Of a stretch of DNA of 64,000 nt, positions 44,743 to 53,474 are shown one piece after another. Position 1 is the first letter of the stretch; the number at the start of each line of letters is the position of its first letter. The position numbers were made by a program, and so were the translations under genes. The notes under the pieces were generated by a model, which was not told the origin of the DNA, searched no databases, and worked only from the letters and a program-made list of their open reading frames with translations. Source of the stretch: Oscillospiraceae bacterium (lineage in GTDB: Bacteria > Bacillota > Clostridia > Oscillospirales > Ruminococcaceae); the NCBI GenBank assembly GCA_018110985.1, contig JAGAWT010000033.1, positions 168,286-232,285 of the forward strand, given 5' to 3'.

Positions 44743-47043
44743 TTATGTTTCAGCTATTTCTTCGATATCCTCAAAGACTATGTCATCAAAAGAGGGAGCA
44801 TCCCCCTCATCTGCGGGGGCAGGCGCCTCGGTGACCTCCTCACCTGCACTCTCGGTGCTCTCAGGCTCGGTCTCCTCGTAATACTCTTCCTCCGTATAAT
44901 CCTCGTAGTCGTCGTATTCGTCCCCGTAGTCGTAATTCTCTTCTTCGTATTCTTCCTCTTCGGTGACTGTGTCGGAAAGAACAGAAGCAGGTTCTTCCTT
45001 TGTGCGCAGCTCCTCAGGTACATAGTCGCTCTTGTAGTAGCTCTCTATTATATCCTTTACCATGAACTTGGAATACTCACCGTGTTCTACAAATCCCGCA
45101 AAGGCGATCTCCGGATCGTCAGCAGGGTAAAAGCCGATAAAGGATGAACCAGTATCGGTCCTTGAGGTCATCTGCGGAGTACCGGTCTTTATAGCTGCCG
45201 AACGGGGCAGAGAAGTAAGAAGATAATTGCCTGTGTAATAGTCTCTGCACTTAGGGTACAGAGGGTATTCATCATAGCGGGCAGCCTCTTTCATGCCCTC
45301 TGTCACACAATAGAATGTATTTCCGCTCTTATCCTCTATGGTAGCAGCCACCTGCGGCTTTGTCCTTGAAATAATGTTCTCAAAGCCGTAGTCATATACA
45401 CTGTCTACCATATATGTATGGTAACGAACGCCCTTGTTGGCGATGGTCATAGCCTGTGCTGCCATCTGCAAAGGTGTCACATAGGTCTCAGACTGACCTA
45501 TTGCTGCCTGTACCACATTTCCTGCCTGCCAGTCAAGGTCTCTTTCCTCAAAGGTCTCCGGAGTGGCAATATAACCGACATTGATGCCCCTGCCGGTCTC
45601 CAGTCCCATTTCTCCCGCAAGTCCGTAAAGAGAGGCATATTTTGCTATGGTATCTATGCCCGTGAGCCTTCCCACATCGTAGAAGAATATGTTGCAGGAT
45701 TCCCTCAGCGCCTCTATGACGTTCAGCCTGTTGTGAAAGCCTGTACATTCTGGTCTGTAATCATCCCAGTAGGTATAGACCCTCTGACAGTCAACAGTGG
45801 TGTTGGGGGTGATGATGCCTTCATTCAGTGCTGCAGTTGCAGTTACAGTCTTGAATGTAGATCCGGGACGGTATCTCCCGCTGACGGCACGGTTTGTAAG
45901 AGGCGCATTTGCACCGGCAGCCACCTTGCTGTAATTGTCAATATAATCAAGAAGGTCATAGGTGGGATAAGTGGCGGCAGCTCTCAAAGCTCCGCTTTTA
46001 ACATCAAGCACGACTATCGCACCGGCATTGGCGTTTTCTCCCTTTCTCTCGGAAGATGTCTGATTATTCAGCCATGTGATGTGGTTTTTCAGTATCTGCT
46101 GTATGTCTCTCTGATAATCACTGTCAATAGTCAGCTTTATGCTTTTTCCGGGAACAGGTTCCCTTGTGACCTCATCTGAGGTGACGAGCCCTGCTGTAAA
46201 GCCGAAGCTGCGCTCACCCTTCCGACCGCATAGAGTACGCTCCATAGCCCACTCTATGCCGCCTTTGCCCACCGTATCGTTCAGAGCATAGCCCTGATCC
46301 TTCAGCTTTTCATATTCCTCGGCGGAGATAGGACCGACGGTGCCGATAAGATGAGGCACGATGTCCCCTATCTCATTTACTCTGACAGCCTCCTCCGTAA
46401 CATCCGTTCCGGGGATCTCGGAGCTGTGCTCCTTTATCCTTACCACCGCAGACATAGGAACATCTTCACAGAACGTGAAGATGTTTGATACAGAGAAGTC
46501 TCTGCGCTCCATGGTGTAGCGAAGACCTGCTATTATCCTGACCTCGTCGGCGGTGTACTCGGAAAAAATGCTGTACTTCCTCGCCATCGCCACTACACAG
46601 TCACCTGCAGTGGCATAGACCTGAACGCCTATATCCTTGCGGAGCCGCTCCACATCATTTTCCCTGTCCGGGAGATATTCAAAGGGTTCCGAGGATGTTA
46701 TGGGAAGTATGTCATCGTATTCCAGACCTTCGGAAATGGTGATCTGTGCCGTTTTTAAAAGTGAACGGTTCAGATCTGGGTCATTGTCCGGACAGAACGC
46801 CTTCTGTGCTATGATATTGTAGCCGGATTTGTTGCTGACAAGATACTCGCCGTTAAAATCCGCTATCTGCCCTCTCGGTGCGGGTATAAGCTGGGCGGAG
46901 GAGGATGTTGAAAGGCTTTTTTCATAATAGGAGCTGCCGTCTATGAGCTGGATCCTCATAAGCTCCAGAAAGCCCGCAGCGGCAGCCAGCAGAGTTATCA
47001 GTATAAGGATGACAAAGCGGAGAATGTCCGCAGCTTTGCTCAT
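44743..47043 (-). CDS. Class B penicillin-binding protein (PBP2-like) with acidic tail
   Basis: A 766-residue cell-wall transpeptidase. One membrane helix lies at about 8-27, then a PBP dimer domain, then the transpeptidase with the active-site Ser395 (GSTFK), SCN at 449-451 and KTGT at 619-622. After about residue 680 the protein ends in a tail very rich in Glu, Asp and Tyr, then Ala and Pro. The family core ends before this tail. It overlaps the argR end by 4 bp. PBP2 or SpoVD-like roles are both possible; no PASTA domain is seen. Confidence 0.92.
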   Translation of the reverse strand: MSKAADILRFVILILITLLAAAAGFLELMRIQLIDGSSYYEKSLSTSSSAQLIPAPRGQIADFNGEYLVSNKSGYNIIAQKAFCPDNDPDLNRSLLKTAQITISEGLEYDDILPITSSEPFEYLPDRENDVERLRKDIGVQVYATAGDCVVAMARKYSIFSEYTADEVRIIAGLRYTMERRDFSVSNIFTFCEDVPMSAVVRIKEHSSEIPGTDVTEEAVRVNEIGDIVPHLIGTVGPISAEEYEKLKDQGYALNDTVGKGGIEWAMERTLCGRKGERSFGFTAGLVTSDEVTREPVPGKSIKLTIDSDYQRDIQQILKNHITWLNNQTSSERKGENANAGAIVVLDVKSGALRAAATYPTYDLLDYIDNYSKVAAGANAPLTNRAVSGRYRPGSTFKTVTATAALNEGIITPNTTVDCQRVYTYWDDYRPECTGFHNRLNVIEALRESCNIFFYDVGRLTGIDTIAKYASLYGLAGEMGLETGRGINVGYIATPETFEERDLDWQAGNVVQAAIGQSETYVTPLQMAAQAMTIANKGVRYHTYMVDSVYDYGFENIISRTKPQVAATIEDKSGNTFYCVTEGMKEAARYDEYPLYPKCRDYYTGNYLLTSLPRSAAIKTGTPQMTSRTDTGSSFIGFYPADDPEIAFAGFVEHGEYSKFMVKDIIESYYKSDYVPEELRTKEEPASVLSDTVTEEEEYEEENYDYGDEYDDYEDYTEEEYYEETEPESTESAGEEVTEAPAPADEGDAPSFDDIVFEDIEEIAET

Positions 47044-47447
47044 GATGACTCTCTCAGATTCTCCGCAAAGAGCTGTGCAGCCTGTTCGCTGCGCATCAGC
47101 ACGAATATGGTGTCGTCGCCTGCCAGGGTGCCTACCACATCCTTCATATCAAGAAGGTCTATTTCCGCACAGACCGCACTTGCCATACCGGAGCGGCATT
47201 TGATGACAACGGTGTTCCCTGCGTGGTCGAGACGGGTTATGGACTGCATGAACATTGCAGGCAGTTCGGGTCTTTCGATGTTGTAGTAGTCCCCTTTCAG
47301 GATACCAAGTTCGTTTATATCTCTTGACAGTGTAGCCTGAGTAACATTGAGCCCTTTTTCGGAAAGCCTTGTTCTCAGTTCCTCCTGTGTACGGATGTTA
47401 TTATGTTCGATAAGATCGATTATCATGTCATGGCGCTGTTTTTTCAT
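47040..47447 (-). CDS. argR: Arginine repressor ArgR
   Basis: A 135-residue regulator. The N-terminal winged helix contains QEELRTRLSEKG and VTQATLSRDI; the C-terminal domain for hexamer formation and arginine binding has GTLAGDDTIFV. It represses arginine synthesis genes. It leads a chain that includes argC about 7 kb downstream. A candidate ARG box overlaps its own transcription start. Confidence 0.95.
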   Translation of the reverse strand: MKKQRHDMIIDLIEHNNIRTQEELRTRLSEKGLNVTQATLSRDINELGILKGDYYNIERPELPAMFMQSITRLDHAGNTVVIKCRSGMASAVCAEIDLLDMKDVVGTLAGDDTIFVLMRSEQAAQLFAENLRESS

Positions 47448-47465
47448 CTTATTCCTCCTGTTTTA

Positions 47466-47561
47466 CTGCACACTGCAAAAGTGTTACCTTTCCGCAGTGT
47501 GTATTTTTTCCGAAAAGATAATCATTTTATTCATTATACCACCGATACATAGAAAATGCAA
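47466..47561 (-). promoter_or_regulatory. argR promoter, candidate ARG box and leader hairpin
   Basis: On the minus strand TTGCAT (47561-47556), a 17-bp spacer and TATAAT (47538-47533). ATGAATAAAATGATTAT at 47534-47518 resembles the ARG-box consensus of Bacillus and covers the expected start, suggesting autoregulation. A GC-rich stem GCACACTGC/GCAGTGTG (47468-47501) lies in the leader; on the plus strand it is followed by six Ts and could stop plus-strand transcripts. Confidence 0.55.
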
Positions 47562-47644
47562 GTGATTTACAAATTTTATGTTTTGTTCATTTTTTCCGGG
47601 CAGTATGCGAAAAGCCCCGCAGTGTTCCCGTGCGAGGCAGAAAA

Positions 47645-47720
47645 TGGTGGACGATAAGGGATTCGAACCCTCGGCCTCTGCGATGCGAACGCAGCGCTCT
47701 CCCAACTGAGCTAACCGCCC
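47645..47720 (-). tRNA. tRNA-Ala (anticodon CGC)
   Basis: A 76-nt cloverleaf on the minus strand. The anticodon stem CTGCG/CGCAG holds loop TTCGCAT, anticodon CGC, reading GCG. The acceptor stem contains the G3.U70 pair that identifies alanine tRNA. The 3' CCA is encoded. Confidence 0.96.
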
Positions 47721-47851
47721 TTGAAGAAACCTGAACGGCTGCGGCACAAAGCAGAGTTCCCCGCCCTTATGCCTTACTGTTCAAAGCTCTTTATGATATA
47801 TTATCACCAAAATGCCCTGATTTCTACATGAATTTATGAATAAAAGGTGAA

Positions 47852-47876
47852 ATAAAAAGGGAGGACGGATCCTCCC
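47852..47876 (-). terminator. Terminator after the MacB-like permease gene
   Basis: A 7-bp stem GGGAGGA/TCCTCCC with a 4-nt loop is followed on the minus strand by five Ts (from 47858 down). Confidence 0.85.
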
Positions 47877-47960
47877 TTGATATTCATCCACTGACGATCT
47901 GCGGTATAAATTCTCTCGTCTTTGTATACGGTCATACCAAAAAGGTACTGACCGTGCAGG

Positions 47961-49256
47961 TCATTCGTATCTCAGAGCTTCTATGGGATCCAGCTTTGCA
48001 GCTTTATTGGCAGGATAGTATCCGAAGAAGATACCTATTGCCATGGAGAAGCCCACTGCTATGACGATGGAGCGGATAGACGGCGGAACTGCCGTCCCAA
48101 CGATGGAACCCGCCGCAACACCCATCAGCAGACCAAGAATAATACCGATCACGCCGCCTACAAGGCATATTATTATGGATTCTACGATAAACTGTATGCG
48201 TATGGCGGAATTCGGGGCACCAAGCGCCTTTCTTACACCTATCTCACGGGTCCTTTCCGTTACGGATACCAGCATTATGTTCATAACGCCTATACCGCCG
48301 ACAAGAAGAGATATGGCTGCTATTATGGATATAACGAGCTGAACTATGCCAAGTATCTGTCCTATCATCTCCATCTGCGATTCCATGGTCTGATAGTGTA
48401 TCTCATAGGAATCGTTGTCTCTGTAATAGGACTGGTTCATGTAGTCCTGGATCTCTTCACAGGCTTTGTCAATGTCGATGCCGTTCATCATATTTCCGTA
48501 GAAATAGTACTGGGTATCCTTGTCATCACCTACAAGCCTGTTTAGTGTGGAATAAGGGATGTATACCTCATTGTTCCAGCTTTCCGCATCTTCACCCACA
48601 GCATTCATCATGGAGGACATGAGAGACGAGAGCTGGTACTTGTAAACTCCCACAATGGTGTAATCGGCATATACCGCCATTTTTTCAGTTCGTGTCACCT
48701 GGAAATTATAAGTGACGGGAAGGACCTTTCCTATGGCTGCACGCTGTGAGCCGAAGAGCTTTTCCGCCTGTCTGTCGGATATAACGCAGACATTCTTTAT
48801 GTTTTCGCAGTCACTCTCACTTATATACCTGCCCATCATCATCTTTGTCATGGACTGCTTTATATAGCCGGGGTTCACGCCGTATACCACAAGGTCGTAG
48901 TCCTTGCGGTGATGACGGGTCGAAGCTTCATAATTACCGCTCATAAAGGATACAGCTTCCAGATACTTGCTGTATTTTTTCTTTACGTCGGCGATCATAT
49001 CCATCGTTATGAGATCCTCATCCGAGGAATAATCCCTTGCAGGCTTGTCTTTTCTGCTCACCTGGAACACTGTCAGGTTTGAACCGCCTTGGGAATTGAA
49101 TATGTCCATTACGTTTGCCTGCATTATGTCGCCCAGTGTGCTGATGGCTATAACGGAACTTATTCCTATGATTATTCCGAGCATGGTGAGAATGGCTCTC
49201 ATCTTGTTTGAGCGTATACCTGCAAAAGCAAGCACAACATTTTCCCAAATACCCAT
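47961..49256 (-). CDS. MacB/FtsX-type ABC transporter permease
   Basis: A 431-residue permease. A first membrane helix is at about 19-40, followed by an extracytoplasmic MacB-PCD domain of about 240 residues, then three helices in the C-terminal FtsX domain (near [15 protein letters not shown]). This design moves molecules at the cell surface rather than through the membrane. It shares a 1-bp junction with the ATPase gene and forms a three-gene exporter with it and the adaptor. Confidence 0.92.
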   Translation of the reverse strand: MGIWENVVLAFAGIRSNKMRAILTMLGIIIGISSVIAISTLGDIMQANVMDIFNSQGGSNLTVFQVSRKDKPARDYSSDEDLITMDMIADVKKKYSKYLEAVSFMSGNYEASTRHHRKDYDLVVYGVNPGYIKQSMTKMMMGRYISESDCENIKNVCVISDRQAEKLFGSQRAAIGKVLPVTYNFQVTRTEKMAVYADYTIVGVYKYQLSSLMSSMMNAVGEDAESWNNEVYIPYSTLNRLVGDDKDTQYYFYGNMMNGIDIDKACEEIQDYMNQSYYRDNDSYEIHYQTMESQMEMIGQILGIVQLVISIIAAISLLVGGIGVMNIMLVSVTERTREIGVRKALGAPNSAIRIQFIVESIIICLVGGVIGIILGLLMGVAAGSIVGTAVPPSIRSIVIAVGFSMAIGIFFGYYPANKAAKLDPIEALRYE

Positions 49257-50173
49257 TATGCTTTGCCCTCACTTTCGCTGACTTCCGCTGCCGCCGGCTC
49301 CGGTACATGATCCTGTACCTGTTCCTGCTGCTGTACATCCTCTGATGTTCCGTTGGTCTCATTCACGCCGGGAACGGTATCGGGAGCCGCAGGCGCTTCA
49401 TCGTTCTTTTCTCCTGTTTCCTGTATTCCGGAAGGCTTTACCGCAATAACAGGGGCGCGCCTTATCCCTTCAAGCGGAGAGACCTCCGCAGAGTCGCTTA
49501 TTATATTGCCGTCGGCAATGGTTATGATCCTGTCGGTCTCAGCAGCAAGCTCCGGGTTATGGGTGATGAGCACGATGGTCTTTCCCTGCTCCCTGTGGAG
49601 CTTATGGAAAAGATCCATAACAAGGCGGCCGGTCTTACTGTCAAGTGCACCTGTGGGCTCGTCCGCAAGGATTATCGAAGGATCGTTAGCCATAGCCCTT
49701 GCAATAGCTATCCTCTGCTTCTGGCCGCCGGAAAGCTCATTGGGCATATGCTCGGAACGGTCGGTCATCTCAACTATATCAAGAAGATCAAAGGCTCTCT
49801 TCCTGCGTTCCTTTGCGGGGACTCCCGCATACATCATTGGGAGCTCTATATTTTTCAGTGCGGAGGTCCTGGCGATAAGGTTGAAGGTCTGGAAAACGAA
49901 GCCTATCTCCAGGTTCCTTATGCGGGAAAGCTCCTTGTCGTTCGCTCTTGAGATATCCTGTCCGTCAAGAAAATATGTTCCCGATGTGGGACGGTCGAGA
50001 GCACCGATGATATTCATAAGTGTAGACTTTCCAGATCCCGACTGGCCGACTATGGAAACAAACTGTCCCTTCGGCACTTCAAAGGTCATTCCGTGGAGTA
50101 TTTCCAGTTCGTTGGGCTCACCAATATAGAACTTCTTGACGATATCTCTTGCATTTATAACTATATCGTTCAT
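49256..50173 (-). CDS. ABC transporter ATP-binding protein with acidic C-terminal tail
   Basis: A 305-residue MacB/LolD-type ATPase. Walker [10 protein letters not shown], signature [12 protein letters not shown] and Walker [13 protein letters not shown] are intact. The ATPase core ends near residue 225; a further 75-80 residues rich in Pro, Glu, Ala and Gln follow and have no recognisable fold. It lies between the adaptor gene (3 bp away) and the permease. Confidence 0.94.
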   Translation of the reverse strand: MNDIVINARDIVKKFYIGEPNELEILHGMTFEVPKGQFVSIVGQSGSGKSTLMNIIGALDRPTSGTYFLDGQDISRANDKELSRIRNLEIGFVFQTFNLIARTSALKNIELPMMYAGVPAKERRKRAFDLLDIVEMTDRSEHMPNELSGGQKQRIAIARAMANDPSIILADEPTGALDSKTGRLVMDLFHKLHREQGKTIVLITHNPELAAETDRIITIADGNIISDSAEVSPLEGIRRAPVIAVKPSGIQETGEKNDEAPAAPDTVPGVNETNGTSEDVQQQEQVQDHVPEPAAAEVSESEGKA

Positions 50174-50176
50174 GCT

Positions 50177-52360
50177 TTATGCACCTGCCTCGGTGCTGCC
50201 CGTTTCATCGGAAATGATGAGTATCTCTTCGCCGTCCTCGTAGTCTGCCGCATTGGTAAGTATCTCCATTCCCTCGCTTACCTCGGGGGAGATTATCTGT
50301 ATCAGTGCATCAGCCTCAAAGCCGGTCTCCACAGGTATATATTTTACGGTGCCTATGGGCATTTTCTGCCCGTTTACTTCCTGTCTTTCAGCTATACATA
50401 TGTGTGAGCCGCTGTCGTCTGTTACAACGCAGTCATATGTCACGGAGAGAGCCTTTTCACAGCTGTCCGTGATGGCGGTGCCCTTTGCTGTCATACCTAT
50501 GAGAACACCTGTGTCCTTGGTATTGTATATATCTGCACAGAGGTCGAAGGAAGCGGAGCCGTCGCTCTTTCCGTCAGTACCCTTTACGCCTGCGGGAGCT
50601 ATCTCGGATATACTGCCCTCCAGGTCGAGGGAAAGGGAGGGGATGTTTATCTCAACGGGAGCGCCCTTCTGAAGCTCGGCTATGGCGTATTCCTTAACTA
50701 TCGATCTGAGTTTGAGGTCGTCGGGATCCTCTATTATAAAGAGCACACCGGAGGGAACAGAACCCACTACCGCATTCACCTTGGTAACGGTTCCGTCGCA
50801 GGGAGCCTTTATGACGCAGTCTTCAAGCCTATCTTTGAGTATCTTCAGATCTATGAGCACGGGAGAGTCAGTATCGGAAAGCACCTTCTGCTTGTCTGCC
50901 TCGGATTTGAGGTTGTTAAGAGAAACATTTGCGTTCCTTACGGCTATATTGTATGCCTCCTGTGCCTGTGAAACTGCTATCCTTGCATCTGCAACTGCGG
51001 TGGCAAGGCTGTCTGTGGTGCTGTCGCCGGAATCCTTTGCAGTGTCTATGCCGAGCTTTGCATACTCATAGTTCTTCTTTGCGGCATCATAGCTGTCCTT
51101 TGCGGCATTGTACTGCTCTTCGGAATTCTTGTAGGACACCTTTGCGCCTTCAAGACCGATAAGAGCCTTCTCATAATTGCTCTTTGCCCTGTCGTAAGCT
51201 CTTGCAGCGGTCTGTATCGCATTGTCATGCTTTAGATCTATATCCGCCTTTGACTCCGCATAGGTAAGCACAGCATCATCATAAGAGTATTCCAGATTTT
51301 CGCTGTTGTCGTCGTAGCCCTTTGTGATGTCCTGGAGCTCATTCTTAGCTGTCTCCATCTCCTTGCGGGCATCCTCTACCATCTGGTCGGTGATCTCCTT
51401 CTGGTCATACTGAGCCCAGAAAAGAGGATCCTGTGCTATGAGGGCATTTCTGTCTGTTTTCTGCGCACTTGCAAAGAACTGGTACTTTTGGAGAGCAGTC
51501 TCGTACTTATCCCTTGCCTTTGTCACATTTCTCTTGTTGGTGTCGGTAAGACGGTCGTCAAAGCTCTTCTTTGCCTTGTCTATGGCATCCTTCTGCTTCC
51601 TGAGATCGGAATAATCTTCGTTAGCCTTCTCGGTCTTTGCCTTGTCAAGATCAGCCTGTGCAAAATCCAGCTCCTGCTTTGTGCTGTCAACTGTGTTCTG
51701 AGCTGAGGTGAGAGTGTTTTCTGCTCCCTCAAGATTCAGCTTTGCATTGTTCATGGTGTGCTCGGCATTGGTGATGTTCTGCTCTGCCGTGCGCACATTC
51801 TGCTTTGCCTGTGTAAGACCTGTGTCAAGGTCGGTGCCCTTTCTGGAAAGGTCATCGTTGTACTTCTTTTCTGCTTTTTCCAGAGCATCCTGCGCACTTT
51901 CAAGATTCAGCCTTGCGGATCTTATCTCGGGATAAGAACCGTCATTTATCTGTACAAGAGCGGCAAGGTACTTCTTTTCCGCATCGCTTACGGTGTAGTC
52001 TGCGGAAAGGTCGGATGAGTCCAGGGATGTCTGCTTGGAAAGTATCTCGTTCTCTATGCTCTTTGTATCAAGAGTAGCGAGTACATCGCCCTTTTTGACC
52101 ACATCACCCTCAGTCACGCTTACGGTGAGTATTTTGGATGTCTCAGGGGTGGTAACGGTCTCAAACTTTTTAGACTCTACAACACCGCTGAATGAAACGG
52201 TGTTTCTGAGATCCTGAAGCTCAACCTTTACTGTCTCTCCCTGCTTATATTTTGCATATTTGCTTGCGGAAACGACAGTGTAGGCAATGAATCCCGCAAC
52301 AGCCAAAACTATTATCAGGATTATCAGTTTTCCTACCGAAAACTTTTTCTTCTTTTTCAT
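50177..52360 (-). CDS. HlyD/MacA-like efflux adaptor with very long coiled coil
   Basis: A 727-residue membrane-anchored adaptor. A Lys-rich start is followed by one membrane helix at about 11-31, a beta-barrel/lipoyl part (TEGDVVKKGDVLATLD), then roughly 400 residues of heptad-like Ala, Lys, Gln, Glu sequence (about 105-510), the second lipoyl half (APCDGTVTKVNAVVG) and a C-terminal barrel. It couples with the MacB-like pair. ATG 52360 has GGAGGAAATAAT before it; an in-frame start 48 bp upstream is not supported. Confidence 0.9.
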   Translation of the reverse strand: MKKKKKFSVGKLIILIIVLAVAGFIAYTVVSASKYAKYKQGETVKVELQDLRNTVSFSGVVESKKFETVTTPETSKILTVSVTEGDVVKKGDVLATLDTKSIENEILSKQTSLDSSDLSADYTVSDAEKKYLAALVQINDGSYPEIRSARLNLESAQDALEKAEKKYNDDLSRKGTDLDTGLTQAKQNVRTAEQNITNAEHTMNNAKLNLEGAENTLTSAQNTVDSTKQELDFAQADLDKAKTEKANEDYSDLRKQKDAIDKAKKSFDDRLTDTNKRNVTKARDKYETALQKYQFFASAQKTDRNALIAQDPLFWAQYDQKEITDQMVEDARKEMETAKNELQDITKGYDDNSENLEYSYDDAVLTYAESKADIDLKHDNAIQTAARAYDRAKSNYEKALIGLEGAKVSYKNSEEQYNAAKDSYDAAKKNYEYAKLGIDTAKDSGDSTTDSLATAVADARIAVSQAQEAYNIAVRNANVSLNNLKSEADKQKVLSDTDSPVLIDLKILKDRLEDCVIKAPCDGTVTKVNAVVGSVPSGVLFIIEDPDDLKLRSIVKEYAIAELQKGAPVEINIPSLSLDLEGSISEIAPAGVKGTDGKSDGSASFDLCADIYNTKDTGVLIGMTAKGTAITDSCEKALSVTYDCVVTDDSGSHICIAERQEVNGQKMPIGTVKYIPVETGFEADALIQIISPEVSEGMEILTNAADYEDGEEILIISDETGSTEAGA

Positions 52361-52406
52361 ATTATTTCCTCCGGTGCTTTCTACTGTATATTTGAAAACA
52401 AGTAAC

Positions 52407-52435
52407 ATTGTATCACATCATTTGGCAAAAATCAA
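52407..52435 (-). promoter_or_regulatory. Promoter of the adaptor-ATPase-permease operon
   Basis: On the minus strand TTGATT (52435-52430), a 17-bp spacer and TACAAT (52412-52407). Confidence 0.7.
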
Positions 52436-52687
52436 TCTTTCTTAGATTAGAATTTCATTAAAAAAGCGAGTGTATAGACATTTTGCACAATATTCAACAA
52501 CACATGGGTCAGATTTGAGAGAGTATCTACAAGATAATGTCCGGATCATGATATCTATACCTTTTATATATAGTATCTAAGGGAAAAAAATCTGTATATC
52601 GGAGGTGACTGGGCTCATACATAAGGATCGGAACGGACCGTGCCCCGGAGGTTTTATTAGAATTTAATTAGAAAATATACTTTCCTA
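52436..52687. other. Intergenic region between divergent ABC systems
   Basis: About 250 bp without a clear gene. ATTAGAATTTCATTA at 52446-52460 recurs as ATTAGAATTTAATTA at 52656-52670 (14 of 15 bases). A GGAGGTG near 52602 precedes a GTG-started frame of only about 20 codons ending at a TAA near 52665. The middle is AT-rich with TATATATA. Confidence 0.4.
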
Positions 52688-52716
52688 TTGTATTAAAAAA
52701 AGATATATGCTAAAAT
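52688..52716 (+). promoter_or_regulatory. Candidate promoter of the NatAB-like genes
   Basis: TTGTAT at 52688-52693, a 17-bp spacer and TAAAAT at 52711-52716. The start codon is only 17 bp beyond the -10 box, so the leader would be very short. Confidence 0.5.
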
Positions 52717-52733
52717 GTCTGAGAGGTGAGAAT

Positions 52734-53474
52734 ATGTCTGTATTGAGTGCAGAGGGACTGACCAAGTCCTATAAAAAAGGCATAAATGCCGCCGAGAACA
52801 TCACATTCAGCGTGGAAAAGGGAGAGATATTCGCTCTTATAGGGCCAAACGGTGCGGGAAAGACCACCACTATAAGAATGATAGCCACACTCCTGACCCC
52901 CACCGAGGGTGATGCTGTAATAAGCGGTCATTCTGTTGTAAAAGAACCCGAAAAGGCAAGGGAGCATATAACCTACCTCCCCGATGAGGCAGGCGCCTAC
53001 AAGTCCATGAAGGGAATCGATTATCTGAATTTCATGGCTGGTCTTTATGCCAAGACCTCAGCAGAGCAGAGCGAGTATGTGAAGCGTGCTGTGGATATGT
53101 GCGGTCTAGGAGAAAGGCTGGAGGAAAGAATAAACGGCTATTCAAGAGGAATGATAAGGAAGCTGCTTCTGTCCCGTGCGGTCATGAGCCGCCCCGACCT
53201 TGCTATCCTTGATGAGGCAACATCCGGTCTTGATGTGCTCAATGCCCTTGATATACGAAAGACCATAAAAAGGCTTGCCCGTGAGGAAGGGATGTCATTT
53301 CTCCTTTCATCACACAATATGCTTGAAATTGAATTCCTTTCCGACAGAGTGGGCATTATGTCCGAAGGAAAGCTCCTTCTGACAGGCACCATAGAGGATC
53401 TGAAGTCCAAGTTCGGCGCCCGCAACCTGGAAGAGGTATTTGAAAAGGCAGTATCCGGGGAGGTGTCTTTATGA
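52734..53474 (+). CDS. ABC transporter ATP-binding protein (NatA-like)
   Basis: A 246-residue ATPase with Walker A GPNGAGKTT, signature NGYSRGMIRK and Walker B LAILDEATSGLD. It matches the NatA/CcmA group that pairs with ABC-2 permeases. ATG 52734 follows AGAGGTGAG; an in-frame ATG at 52707 lies before this site and within the -10 box. The last 4 bp overlap the permease start. Confidence 0.92.
   Translation: MSVLSAEGLTKSYKKGINAAENITFSVEKGEIFALIGPNGAGKTTTIRMIATLLTPTEGDAVISGHSVVKEPEKAREHITYLPDEAGAYKSMKGIDYLNFMAGLYAKTSAEQSEYVKRAVDMCGLGERLEERINGYSRGMIRKLLLSRAVMSRPDLAILDEATSGLDVLNALDIRKTIKRLAREEGMSFLLSSHNMLEIEFLSDRVGIMSEGKLLLTGTIEDLKSKFGARNLEEVFEKAVSGEVSL

Noticed and set aside
47484..47747. Open frame on the minus strand across the tRNA-Ala gene
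   Set aside because: It overlaps a complete cloverleaf and is a known type of false frame over tRNA genes.
52470..52482. TGTATAGACA, matching part of the dispersed element's arm; a similar match occurs near 12791-12801
   Set aside because: Only about 10-11 bases match, with no second arm or flanking similarity, so these are not counted as extra copies.
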